A stretch of DNA of 64,000 nucleotides from Pseudocercospora fijiensis CIRAD86. Lineage: Eukaryota > Ascomycota > Dothideomycetes > Mycosphaerellales > Mycosphaerellaceae. Made by a program: the position numbers and the translations under genes. Location: positions 2,858,651-2,922,650 of the forward strand of contig NW_006921538.1 of the NCBI RefSeq assembly GCF_000340215.1. Direction: 5' to 3'. Under the pieces are notes generated by a model. That model worked only from the letters and a program-made list of their open reading frames with translations. It did no database searches and had not been told where the DNA came from. Of this stretch, positions 50,245-60,100 are shown one piece after another; the first letter of the stretch is position 1, and each line of letters opens with the position of its first letter.

Positions 50245-50524
50245 TAAAGGACGGAAACTAATACTACTACTACTACTAGCAGTAATAGTATAGGCAACCG
50301 AGGGTAATATAACCTATAACAATATAGGCAGCTATATTTAGCATAATAGGATAACAAGACCGTTACTTAGGCTAATAACTAGAGCCCTATAGTATAGGCA
50401 TTGTAGAAGTGTAATATAAACAATATGCTATACGAGGTTAGTACTCTATCTACTATATAGAAGGAGGCCTCTTATATAGGCTTAAAACTTAGCCTATATA
50501 TATAGGGCCGGTTACTAGCTAATA
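50244..50524 (+). repeat. 281-bp repeat, copy 1 of an inverted pair
   Basis: Matches the reverse complement of 59820-60100 over its whole length with scattered, mostly RIP-type differences. It starts AAAGGACGGAAACTAATAC and ends TTACTAGCTAATA. It interrupts gypsy-3. I cannot tell solo LTR, MITE or ends of a larger element; no clear target duplication. Confidence 0.8.
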
Positions 50525-50639
50525 TCCCTCCCTTTCTTCGTATCTAACTAGATACGCTTTATATTGCGCGCTAAAAACAAATAAAATGTTATACAGTTGC
50601 CTTAGGTATCTTAGCTAAGGCTATCTTTAGAAACTCCGC

Positions 50640-50662
50640 AATAATACCCCCGGGGTAGTATT
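50640..50662. repeat. 23-bp palindrome beside the 911-codon ORF
   Basis: AATAATACCCC, central C, GGGGTAGTATT. Read on the minus strand it follows CTAGGAAC, the same lead-in as the gypsy copies, and lies 55 bp after the ORF's end. Confidence 0.78.
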
Positions 50663-50716
50663 GTTCCTAGATTCTATTAATATGCAAAAACAACTTCCTA
50701 AGCAAACAATCTACAC

Positions 50717-53452
50717 TTACTATTGCTTTAATACGCCGTAATCCTTACTAGTAATAACCTTATTAGCTAGGCGGTTCTCCTAAACTCTTCCGCAGGTGTG
50801 GAAGCTGTTAGTACCGAAGTACTCGGCCTCGTAGTAAGCTTAATTAACGAGGAGGTTAGTAGCCGTATCCTATATAGCCTTCTCCTACTCGCGTAGATAT
50901 TCCTTAAGCTCCTCCTTACTAAACTAGAGGATTTGTTTAACTTCGTTCTAAACAACGTAACTCGACTAAGGAATTCTACCGACTAGGGCATCGGAAATAC
51001 AACTAAGGTCTTCGACTAAGATAGCGGTAGGGAAGGCGAATAGTACGAAGGTATTCGAATCTAGAAGGGCGGTTAGATTACGGTATGCCTTAGTAACCTT
51101 AGCGACGGTTAAGTTATCGTAGCCCTTAATCTTAGTGCCGTTAATAACGCGAGAGTAGCCTAAGTCGATTATTATATAGTCGCTCTTAGCCTTTAGATTA
51201 CTATATAGAAGGTATAGTATCTAAATAGAGACTTCGTATTCCTTTAGAGGGTTAAGGATCTACTAAGCTACCTCGCCTTCGTTAGGCTAACTATCGAATA
51301 TATAGCCGAGGTCGTCGTTAGTAAGGTGCTTATTAGTAAGCTTACTAATCTTGTTTAGTAGAACTAGGCTACGGCTATTAAGCTTCTTAATCTAGTTCTC
51401 GAAGACCTCTAGTTCGTATATACCCTCGATAATAGTTAAATAGGCGGTCTTATCTTTAGATATAAGAGAAACCTTAATACGCAGATAGCTAGCACCCTTA
51501 CTAGCTACGAGCTTAACTATATCTTATCCGAGACGAGATGTCTCCTTAGTAGGGCAGTTCTTATAACTGCCTTTACCTACCTTAAAGTACTTAGTAGGCT
51601 TAGGGACAGAGATAAGCTCGTATACGTAATTAGGTCGAAGGGCAACGGCTAAGAGCTATAAGGTAGGATGCTAACGGACGATTTAGTTGCTTACTCTATA
51701 GGTTTAAAGGGCATTACGGCCTTCCTACTTAGACTTAGGCAGCTTGCGTATATACTAAAAGTATATACAAAATTCCTCCTATATTAGGTCGACGATAAGA
51801 GAAAGGTACGCTCTACGAGGCAATTATATCTAACCGAAGACTCGAGGGAAGATAGTATTACTAGTCTAACGAAAGCGGTCGAAGGAGGTACCTTAGCCGA
51901 GAATACTAGCGACTAACTTGCTCTAACGATTAGTTAGCGTAAGATCGCGAGTAATAGTACTAGTAGGGTTGAATACGTAGAGTCCTAAGGAGGTCGGGGC
52001 GGTAGTAGGACGTCTAGGAAACTAGTTAGTATAACTAGTCTTAAGGGTAGTAAAGGTATCCTAATTAGCAACCTCGCGACTAATCTTTAATAGGCGGCCG
52101 ACGAGGATACTCGCCTTAGTACTAGTATAGAGACTATAGACCTTAGCGGCCTTCTTAATATAGTTAGTATATATAGTAAACTGCTCTTTACCTAGCTTAC
52201 TAAGGTCGTCGAGCTATTAATAGATAAATAGGGCAGTAGGAGCTTTACCTATAGCGGCCTTAGGAACTATATCGATTTCGGTAATAAGGTACGTAATAGA
52301 GTCGACCCCGTAAGAACTGTAGATGTTCTTAGTTAATAAGATCGGCGAGAGGCCTCTATCTCTACGCTCGCTAAAGGAGCCTTCGGAGGAGATATCTTCT
52401 AGTAGTATATCTAGCATATTAATATCCGAGTTACTACAGTTAGTGCTAGTACTAGAGGGAGTGCTGTGCTTCTTAGTAGCCTTGCGGAGGGCCTAGCGAG
52501 CGTATAGTACCTTCTTACGCGCTACTTCGGCCTTAGCGCGCTCGTCTTCAACTTCTTAAGGGACCTTACGGTTGCGGGTCGAGCGACGATTTTTAGCCTA
52601 TATTTCTCTAGCGAGCGCAAGACTAGTGGCCGTATCGGCCTCTATTTCTAGGCGAAGAGCCTTACGTTTAAGAACATTAACGATAGGAGCCTCTTAACCT
52701 TTAATAATAAAACCTATACTATTAATACGATAGCCCTTCTCTTTTAGTAGATCCTTAGTTATCTATATATCAAGATCGACCTAGATAATTGCATCGTAGT
52801 ACCGCTTCTAGTGGGCTATCGTAAAGTCGTTAAGTATAAAGGACAAGTTAAGTAACTACTTGCCTACCTTCTTACTAGCGGTAGATATACGATAGATTAT
52901 AGTACGAGAAAGATACTCGGCGCCTTAGCGACGGACTTTGTACTTATTAACGAACGAAGAGACCTGCTTAGTACGCTCTTATCTACCGTAGGCGAAGTTA
53001 ATAAGGCTCTTAGAAAGACTGCTTAGTCCTCCTTAATGTTCGAAGGCCTAATCGAGGGTCTTAAAGCGTAAACGAATCTAGGTACCGGCTATCTTAAGGC
53101 TATAGACGATAGGAAAGGCTTATTAAATATCTATATCGTTAAGAACGTCGCGCTTAAAGATACGCTTACCGATAGACTAACGCAAGTTGTTTATACCGTA
53201 TGTAACTAAGATAGTAGCCTTCTTAATATTCCTATTAATAACGCATAGTAGGGTACGAGCGTTCTAGATCTTCTCTTAAGGGTCTTTAAGGGCGGTAACG
53301 ATCTAGAAGTAGTACTCGAGACTAGTTACAGCAGCTAAGGCGCTATCGGATAAGGCTTCGATCGGGACTAGGGCGGCTAGGCTTAGGTTAATAGGGGCAG
53401 GTAGGTCGCCGCTACTACTAGTGCCTAGCGGATTCGGGGCGCTAGAAGACAT
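50717..53452 (-). pseudogene. 911-codon RIPed ORF of unknown function
   Basis: On the minus strand one frame runs from ATG at 53452 to TAG/TAA at 50717-50722 (2736 bp, exactly 912 codons with the stop). It is broken only by TAG/TAA at places explainable by Gln/Trp codons, with no frameshift. The start is Ser/Pro/Gly-rich (MSSSAPNPLGTSSSGDLPAP). A charged, probably coiled stretch (VEDERAKAEVARKKVL) near 52480-52560 precedes a Ser/Thr-rich linker and an acidic LDILLEDISSEGSFSE segment. The C-terminal half is mixed alpha/beta-like. I see no nuclease, RT or transposase motif. Being RIPed it must have been repeated; it is perhaps an accessory gene of a large transposon. Confidence 0.6.
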
Positions 53453-54327
53453 CTAGTCGACCGAAGCGGAAGTAGGTTAGAACGAGTTTGCAAAACGTGT
53501 TCGTTACTTAATAATAATAATTAAAGGGTTTAGATAGAAGGGGGGGGGGGGGGTAGTTAGGCGGTAGCGAGTTAGTTAGTAATCGAGTAGAAGAAAGAGC
53601 TTAGGAAGCTCGCTTTAAATATAGTACGAAGGTAGCGTAGTCCGTATATTCCGGTAAAGCAAACGGATAACGGCTATATATAAAAGTAAAGCTATATACG
53701 AGACTTCTTTATTATTAGGGTAGGCTAAAGTTTAACAATCGATCTAGCTAATTGCTAGTAGCGCCTACGCGCCTTTATTAACCTTTAGCTATCGTAGATT
53801 CTTGCGCGCTCGAAATGTAACTAGTTAGTTCGAGTCCCTAGTAGAAATCTATAGTAGTAAGGCTAGCGGGACTAATAATACCCCTAGGGTAGTATTAGCT
53901 TTTCTCTAGAGATACTCGGTAACGAGGAGCAAGTCGCCTAGGCCTAGCGTAGCTAATTCGTCGGTATATTAGCCTATAGTACTACAGTTATAGATATAGC
54001 ATTACCTTTTATATTAGTAAGTACGTAAAGGTAGTTTGTACGTTTACCTTCTTCCTTCTTCTAAATACTAAGCTTAATAGCCTAAGGTCCCTATTCTTAG
54101 AGGCTATAGGCCTAGGTTGCTATATCTATCTAAGCGGTAGGAAGGGAGAGAAATAGGGAACCTCCCTTTCTTAGTGTCCTACGTAACTAGTGCTAATTAG
54201 GGCAGGAATAGTCTCCTCTAGTAAAGTATCTTATTATAGTTAATACCTAAGGGTAGTTGCTAGAGTCTAGGAATCTAGAGGGAAGTAGTCCTAGAAGGGT
54301 AGAGGGGTTAGGTTCGGCTATCTTCCT
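53453..54327. other. RIPed spacer with 14-G run and a palindrome
   Basis: Upstream of the 911-codon ORF. It has an uninterrupted G run at 53540-53553 and a palindrome at 53874-53896. No coding domain; a short tRNA B-box-like string at 53828-53840 is not supported as a tRNA. Confidence 0.5.
53874..53896. repeat. 23-bp palindrome, spacer copy
   Basis: AATAATACCCC and GGGTAGTATT around TA; same core as the other copies. Confidence 0.78.
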
Positions 54328-54350
54328 AATACTACCCCCGGGGTAGTATT
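54328..54350. repeat. 23-bp palindrome, extended perfect copy
   Basis: AATACTACCCC, central C, GGGGTAGTATT. With flanking TTCCT and AGGAA the symmetry reaches 33 bp with two perfect 16-bp arms around one C. Confidence 0.82.
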
Positions 54351-54827
54351 AGGAAAACACGCCTCGTATAGTTCTATCTAAGGAAACAAGAGCAAAGGAA
54401 TAAAGTTATAGCAATATCTATCGAAGGTAAAGGCAAAAGCAAAAGGCAATAATAAGATAAGCTAAAAGCAACAAATAACAAATAAGAGTATAAATATTAG
54501 TAGGAATAGATAGTAGGTTAGGACTAAAGGTATAGGGCGGCACTATATTAACAGCGCGGAGAACGATTAATAAGAGTAAGGAAGTAACGTAGTAGAGTAG
54601 AGGCAAGGAAAAGCAAGCAATTATTTAGTCTCGGGGTCGTTTAATACCTATAATTCTAGGCGGTCTTCGTCGCTAGACTAGTCGAGTTCCTTCTTAGAGT
54701 TAGAGTTAGATAGCTAGAAGTCTAGTTTACTATCGGAATTAGTATCGGAAATGCTCTATGCGTAATTAATATGTATATAACCCTCCCTTTGTTTATAAGT
54801 TATTCCTAATAGCTTACTAAGACGTAT
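54351..54827 (-). other. 3' end of a truncated gypsy element (possible LTR)
   Basis: On the minus strand, downstream of the integrase stop, is a purine run AAAGGGAGGG (about 54790), a candidate polypurine tract. A TA-rich stretch follows up to the palindrome at 54328-54350. A 3' LTR is likely but no second copy is in the window. A short ORF at 54418-54606 is not supported. Confidence 0.4.
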
Positions 54828-56062
54828 CTAGGGATACGTATAGTTGTTAGGCAGAATAGGATCTATAATCGCGGTAGGATCCTCCTCTCGGTAGGTATCT
54901 AAGGTCGGTAGAGGGTCTATAGAGGCACTAACTTCCTCTTTAGTCGGGGGAGGGCGGGCAGGTTCTCTTAATTCGACGATCTTCTTTAGGTTAGCCCGAG
55001 GGTACGAGTGCTTCAAGGTAGTACTATTAAGTTCCTAAAGACGGTACGTAGAACCGTCGTAAAGGACCTCCTATACTCTATAAGGCTCTTTCTATTTAAA
55101 GACTAGCTTATAAGAGTAACTATATTCTAGCTCTAACCGGTATAGGAGAACTATATCGCTAACCTTTAGAGGCTCCTAATTAATAGTATTATAGTTATCG
55201 AAATACTACTTAGCCTCTTTACGAAGGCGACGTTATCGAGTAAGTCCCTCTTAAGAAGTAGTAGTTATCTCCTTAAGAGCCTTAGCGCGTAGGGTAAGGA
55301 GATCTACTTTAGTGCGAACAGACCCCTAGTCGTAAACGCTATACGTACGGTAGGACAACTTAACCGGAAGAATAGCGTCTCTTCTAATTATAAGCACCGC
55401 TAGTATAAGTCTAGTAGTATCGATAATAGTCGTTCGGTCCGCCTAGAGAAGGGCTAGGACGTAGGTAGAGATTGCGACTAACCTATTACTACTATTAGTT
55501 AGCTTAGATAAGGTATCGATTAAAGACCGATAGCCGCGCTTAACGATAGTATTAGATTAGGGATAGTACGGGGAGATACGAACGTTCTTCGCCTTATACG
55601 AAATAAGTAGCGCTTAAACTTCTTTAGCTATATTAGTCGTAGCGTTGTCTAAGATGATTTTATAGGGCGTACCCTATCGGTAGAATAGGTCCTAAAATAG
55701 GAAGGTAGCTATATTATAGGCGTTAATAGCACTATAGCCCTTGCGGAAATAATAGGCTTTAGGCTACCGAGAAAGACCTTCCTAAATAATATATAGGCTA
55801 TTATTCCGGCTTAGATAAACCCTATTACCGTACTATCGTTTACTAACTAATTAGGTAGCGGGGATACGTAGCTCGCCTAGCCGACGGTAGCTATTCCTAA
55901 AATTGCACTTAGGACAGCTCTTATAGTAGCGAGAGATGTTAGCCTATACGCCGTTCTACTAGTATCGTTAACGAAGGACATCGAAGGTACCCTCTGCTAC
56001 CTAGTAGCTAAGCTCGTCGTAAACTATACGAAGGATTTCTTATCTCGCTATAGGATTATTAA
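54828..56062 (-). pseudogene. integrase of a different gypsy family, 5' truncated
   Basis: On the minus strand the frame starts abruptly near 56062 inside the zinc-binding arm: VYDELSY, EGTFDVLR, then SCPKC near 55910, with Tyr where His is expected (CAC to TAC). The catalytic core includes ILDNATTNIAKEV near 55650 and ISPYYP near 55580. The C-terminal part has KVSDIVLLYRLELEY (about 55150) and a Pro-rich tail to the stop at 54828. There is no chromodomain. RT and gag are missing. It differs clearly from gypsy-1 to -5. Confidence 0.8.
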
Positions 56063-56399
56063 TTAGACCCCGCAGTAGTTCGGGTTAGTTTAGTTTGGTT
56101 TGCTAAGCCAAAGATCTAGTTTAGTTTAGGTTGGTTTGCTAAGCAACTACAGGATTAGCTAGTTCGAACTATAGAATTTATCGGTTTCTAAGAAGTATAA
56201 GAATGTCTACGTAACTCGAAGTAAGCCCTTTATAAGATACGAGAGTGTAGCCGGCAGCGTAGCCGGCATTTTTTAGTTATAGGAAGGTACTTATATAACC
56301 CTAAATCTATAGACAATTAGCTAAGGGCACTAACTAATTAAAAGCATATACACATACAAGCTATTATAGTTTAGTTCAGAAACTGCACTTATTAGGTAT
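56063..56399. other. junction region with direct repeat and TAGCCGG motif
   Basis: Contains two near-copies of AGTTTAGTTTGGTTTGCTAAGC (about 56088-56108 and 56118-56144) and a double TAGCCGGC motif at 56247-56268. No coding sequence. Confidence 0.5.
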
Positions 56400-56985
56400 A
56401 AATTTCATCCTTTCGCTCGCTGTTTAATTCCCTAACTACTCGGTAGAATATTATTATCTAGATCTAGGTAGAACGTATCGATTTCCCTAGAAGCCCTCCT
56501 TAAGAAGTTCTAGCACTTTCTAACTAAACTATTCTCGAACATTAAGTACTAGGATAGCTCCTCTCTCGGTATCGGCATAGTATATAAAAGAGCTATAAGG
56601 CAGCTCTATAGAACGTTCTACTAGTTACTCGCTATACTAAGGCCGAATGCTAGTTCGTTCCTTAGAACTCTTAGTTATTTAGGAGATATTAAGGATAGGG
56701 CAGGTAGTAACTTCGTATTATATAAGGAGGTAGAGGCTGCTATAGAGGAGTCCTTTAACCTATAGAAGATAGTAAAAGATATAGAGGTAGCTACAGGTCT
56801 AGGTACCTAGTTGAATTTCTAGTAGGTAGAGTATAAGGATATTTAGAGGGAGTATTAGGTAGAGTTGCGAAGGCAGGTATATAATATAGTCTAGAAAACA
56901 GGGATAATGCCTATAACTATAAGCATTAGGTTCTTTAACCTTCCTTATTTTTCCCTGTTTTCTTTTTATTAAAATCCAAACTAAT
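56400..56985 (+). pseudogene. unidentified RIPed ORF, about 195 codons
   Basis: One plus-strand frame with TAG/TAA only at possible Gln/Trp codons and ending TAA near 56985. Visible strings are SISLEALLKKF, FLRTLSYLGDIKDRAGSNFV and LYKEVEAAIEESFNL, a mostly helical, charged protein. No family recognised. Flanked on both sides by TAGCCGG motifs (56247-56268 and 57046-57060). Confidence 0.4.
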
Positions 56986-57133
56986 ACAAATCAACCGGAA
57001 TATCTATCTTCTTTTAGTTCTTTAAAAACCCTAGTAGCCTAGCTAGTAGCGTAGCCGGCCTTTTGACTCCTTAGTACTAACGGGATTTTCGAAGACTTCT
57101 ATTCCGTACAGCTAATAAAGCATACTATACTAT

Positions 57134-57960
57134 GTATATATGCTTAGAGAGTATTTAGAGCGCGGTATATAGCGCCGTATAATAGCGGCTTATTTCGTAT
57201 ATAGAAAAGCTTGTAGACGACACTACGAATATCCTTCCTACTAGAATATCTATCCTACCTAGCACTATCTCGAATATAGACATTCTAGCCTTTTAGAATC
57301 TAATCGAGTGCTTTGAAATCCTTATCTATAATCGTTATACGCTTCGCGTAGATAGCTATAAGGTTAACCGCTAAAATAGTATTAGTATAGTCCGAAAAGA
57401 GGTAGAAGAGAAACATACATTCGAAGATACGAACTAGGTAGGCTTCTATAGCCTCTTAAAGGGCGCCTATCGCGGAGGCTTAGAAGCGAAGGTCCGTTCT
57501 ATAATTCTAGGCAATTTCGCGAATAAGTCGTTAAAAAGGAGCTTTGCGGATTAGGAGATTAGAACTCTTCTAATACTTTCGAATCTTACGGAGGGCTACG
57601 GCTAAAGAAGGATTAGTAAAAAGACAGTAAGAATGCCGGCTACGCTACCGGCTACGCTACCGGCTACGCTACCGGCTACAAATAGGACTTACTTCCTAGG
57701 CGCTATCGACGCTTCGTACGATTATTGCTACTAGTAGTAGAAGCGCTAGTCGTCGTCTTACGTAGAGCCTTGCCCGCCGTTATCTTACGTAGAGCCTTAC
57801 TCGCGACGCCCTTTCTAGCACCGGATCTAGCGGTAGTAGCAGCAGCCTTCTTACGTTAATATACTATACTTGTTCTACTATTTCCGGTCTTATTACGACC
57901 CGTAGAAGTAGTAGGTCCCTTCTTACGAGGCGTCGTAACTTAGTTAAGTAGACTCGGCAT
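57134..57960 (-). pseudogene. histone H3-like gene with two introns, RIPed
   Basis: Minus-strand exons 57693-57960, 57419-57601 and 57134-57370. The introns (57602-57692, GTAAGT...TTTAG; 57371-57418, GTATGT...TTTAG) each contain TACTAAT. Splicing creates GTVALR, the H3 globular start, followed by recognisable ELLIRK/PFQRL/IREIA, TDLRF, SAIGAL, EAYLV and AKRITI blocks. Five in-frame stops fall exactly at H3 Gln55, 68, 76, 85 and 93. The N-tail is about 90 residues, Lys/Arg/Thr-rich with ARKGVASKALRK, and lacks ARTKQTARKS. The C-terminus diverges after AKRITI. Loop 1 has no CENP-A-type insertion, so it looks like a divergent H3 variant, not CenH3. It sits among transposon remains and was itself RIPed, so it existed in more than one copy. 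Confidence 0.85.
57634..57680. repeat. tandem GTAGCCGGTAGC array inside the H3-like intron
   Basis: Four back-to-back GCCGG units spaced 12 bp apart (shown on the plus strand as CCGGCTACGCTA). The same motif recurs at 56247-56268, 57046-57060, 58223-58245, 58277-58284 and 58459-58476. Confidence 0.85.
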
Positions 57961-58580
57961 TATAAAAGTCGTCGAATTAAGGAAAAAAGTACGTTACGAA
58001 GGTATACGAAAGCGCGCGCGGAGCGAGGGTATTACGGAGATAGTAGATATAGAGCGTAGAGATATAGGTATCGATACAAAGGTTGAATATAGCGAGAGAG
58101 GTAGTATCGCGGTGTCGCTAGGTAATAGAGTAAGCGTTGCGCAAGCCTATATTATAGTAACGTTAGAGTAAGGAAAGAAGGCAGGTACGGCTAAAAAAGG
58201 CAGGTACGGTAAACTTTGAAATATAGCCGGCATATATAGCCGGTATAGTAATAGGCGAAAGCCTCCTTTTAATAAATAGCCGGCGTAATAATAGTATCCT
58301 ACTATAGTATAGATATTCTTTAGTAATGCCCTTACTAGCTATAGTAATCTTATAAGTAACCTAGGCTTATTGCTAGGAAATATAAGAAATATTAGGTAGG
58401 CTATACTAAACAAGCTAGTTATTTAGTAGGAAAAGGCCTACTACCGTCTCTATATACTGGCTACGAGTACCGGCTATCGCTCTAAATTTAACTCCGCCCT
58501 ATCTCGGAGGCTAAGGTACCGAGCGGAAACCCTATAGCTTATATTTACTCGGTTGTCGCGGAGCGCTTACAGGTAAGATA
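57961..58580. other. upstream region of the H3-like gene with TAGCCGG motifs
   Basis: No ORF with a recognisable domain. Holds a direct repeat GGCAGGTACGG (two copies near 58180-58210) and three further TAGCCGG-type clusters. Confidence 0.5.
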
Positions 58581-59790
58581 TTAGAAAAGAGTATAAAAAG
58601 TACGAGAATAGTATCCTAGGATATAGGTCGTAAGTAAATAAGAGTAGCACGCCTAATTATTTATATAGTACGTTACTCTATACGACTAAGAGCCTATATT
58701 ATCTCGTGCTTCGCTTATAAGACCTCGACTCTGCGAGTATATTCGATTAAAGCGGCTCTAGTAACGAGCGATACTAAAAGACCTCTTATAGCCTATACCT
58801 ACGCTCGGGATAGCGAGGACGTCCCGAGCTACCGACGCTATCGTTAGAAACTTAGGCTCTAACCGCTACTATATAGCGAGAATATCGTCTCCGAATTCGT
58901 CTAGAAGACCGGTAAGATCTAGAGATTATTAGCCCTCTTTCCGAGCCTACGGGTTTATACTTACTCGCGCGCCGATAGAGATCGAACTCTTCTTTATTTA
59001 CTTTAATAGTTGCTTCCTCTTCTACCTCTACTTCCTACCTACGAAATAGGTATAATATCGGAGCCTTCTAAACCTTCTTTTTCTTTATAGGAGCTGCATT
59101 TAGACTAGTTTCTTTCCGACGCTCGTAGAACATCTTTTCTAGAATAGTCTAGTAATGCTTCGGCTATACCTCGTCCGCCTTCTATTCCGGCCTCTACTAG
59201 TATATATTCTTTTCTACCGAGTTAAGTAAGTACGCAACGCTATAGATATCCCCGAACGACTTAAAGGTAGCACTATAATATTTATATAACTTAGTATAGG
59301 AGGTGTCTGTAGCTTTCGTTATAGCTACTTTCTAGGGAACGCTCTTCTTAGCTAGCTTAGCTACGGTTTCCTCGAGCTCGTTAAAGAGCTAGTTATAGTA
59401 CGTAAAGATAAGGTAGATCGTCGGTCCTCGGGTTCTTCTAATCGTAGCAGTAACCTTCGCGTAATACTTACTAATATCGACGAGATACTCTACGTAGCGC
59501 TATTCGGCGGCGGTAAGGCCGAGCTACTTAATACCCTCGGAACTCTAATAGATCTCGAGAGCGGTACGTAAAGTATATCCCCTCGTAACTATATAGAAAG
59601 TCGAATCGAACCGGGTCTTAACGTCTTAAGTAAAACGGAGTAGGCGCTAAGGAGGCTGCTTTTACTATCGCTTATTCTGTACGATATTCTAGGCATCGGT
59701 TTTAGGGCGCTCGATTAGGTTCTTTTAAATAGCCTCGAATCGGTTATATCTCTATAAGCTCGAGTTCGTATATATTGCTAGACGACGAAG
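58581..59790 (-). pseudogene. hAT transposase, C-terminal half (broken)
   Basis: On the minus strand the sequence begins abruptly near 59790. It continues with RTALEIY, the RNase H-fold segment GPTIYLIFTYYN, KLYKYY and a Lys-rich linker. After an apparent frameshift near 58900-58950 comes the hAT dimerisation region (LDEFGDDILAI, FLTIASVARDVLAIPSVG, RSFSIARY, RGLISEARDN). The N-terminal BED finger and first catalytic part are missing, cut by the inverted 281-bp repeat at 59820. TAG stops replace Trp/Gln. Confidence 0.82.
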
Positions 59791-59819
59791 CTAGAGAAAA
59801 AGAGTTAGAACTATACTAG

Positions 59820-60100
59820 TATTAGCTAGTAACCGGCCCTATATACCTAGGCTAAGTTTTAAGCCTATATAAGAGGCCTCCTTCTATATTACAGACAGGA
59901 CACTAACCTCGTATAGCATATTGTTTATATTACACTTCTATAATGCCTATATTGCAGGGCTCTAGTTATTAGCCTAAGCAACTGTCTTATTATCCTATTA
60001 TACTAAACGTAGCTACCTATATTGCTATAGGTTATATTACCCTCGGTAGCCTATACTGTTACTACAGGTAGTAGTAGTAGTATTAGTTTCCGTCCTTTAT
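59820..60100 (-). repeat. 281-bp repeat, copy 2 of an inverted pair
   Basis: Reverse complement of 50244-50524. It truncates the hAT sequence on its left and borders unassigned RIPed DNA on its right. Confidence 0.8.

Noticed and set aside
53815..53845. tRNA or tRNA-derived SINE (GTTCGAGTCCC looks like a B box)
   Set aside because: No convincing A box, anticodon arm or acceptor stem could be folded around it.
57134..57960. Centromeric histone CENP-A (CenH3)
   Set aside because: The core around loop 1 (IREIA then TDLRF) has the canonical H3 spacing without the CenH3 insertion, so an H3-type variant is the better call.
50244..60100. LTR retrotransposon with the 281-bp repeats as LTRs
   Set aside because: The two copies are in inverted, not direct, orientation, and the interior is a mixture of unrelated elements.
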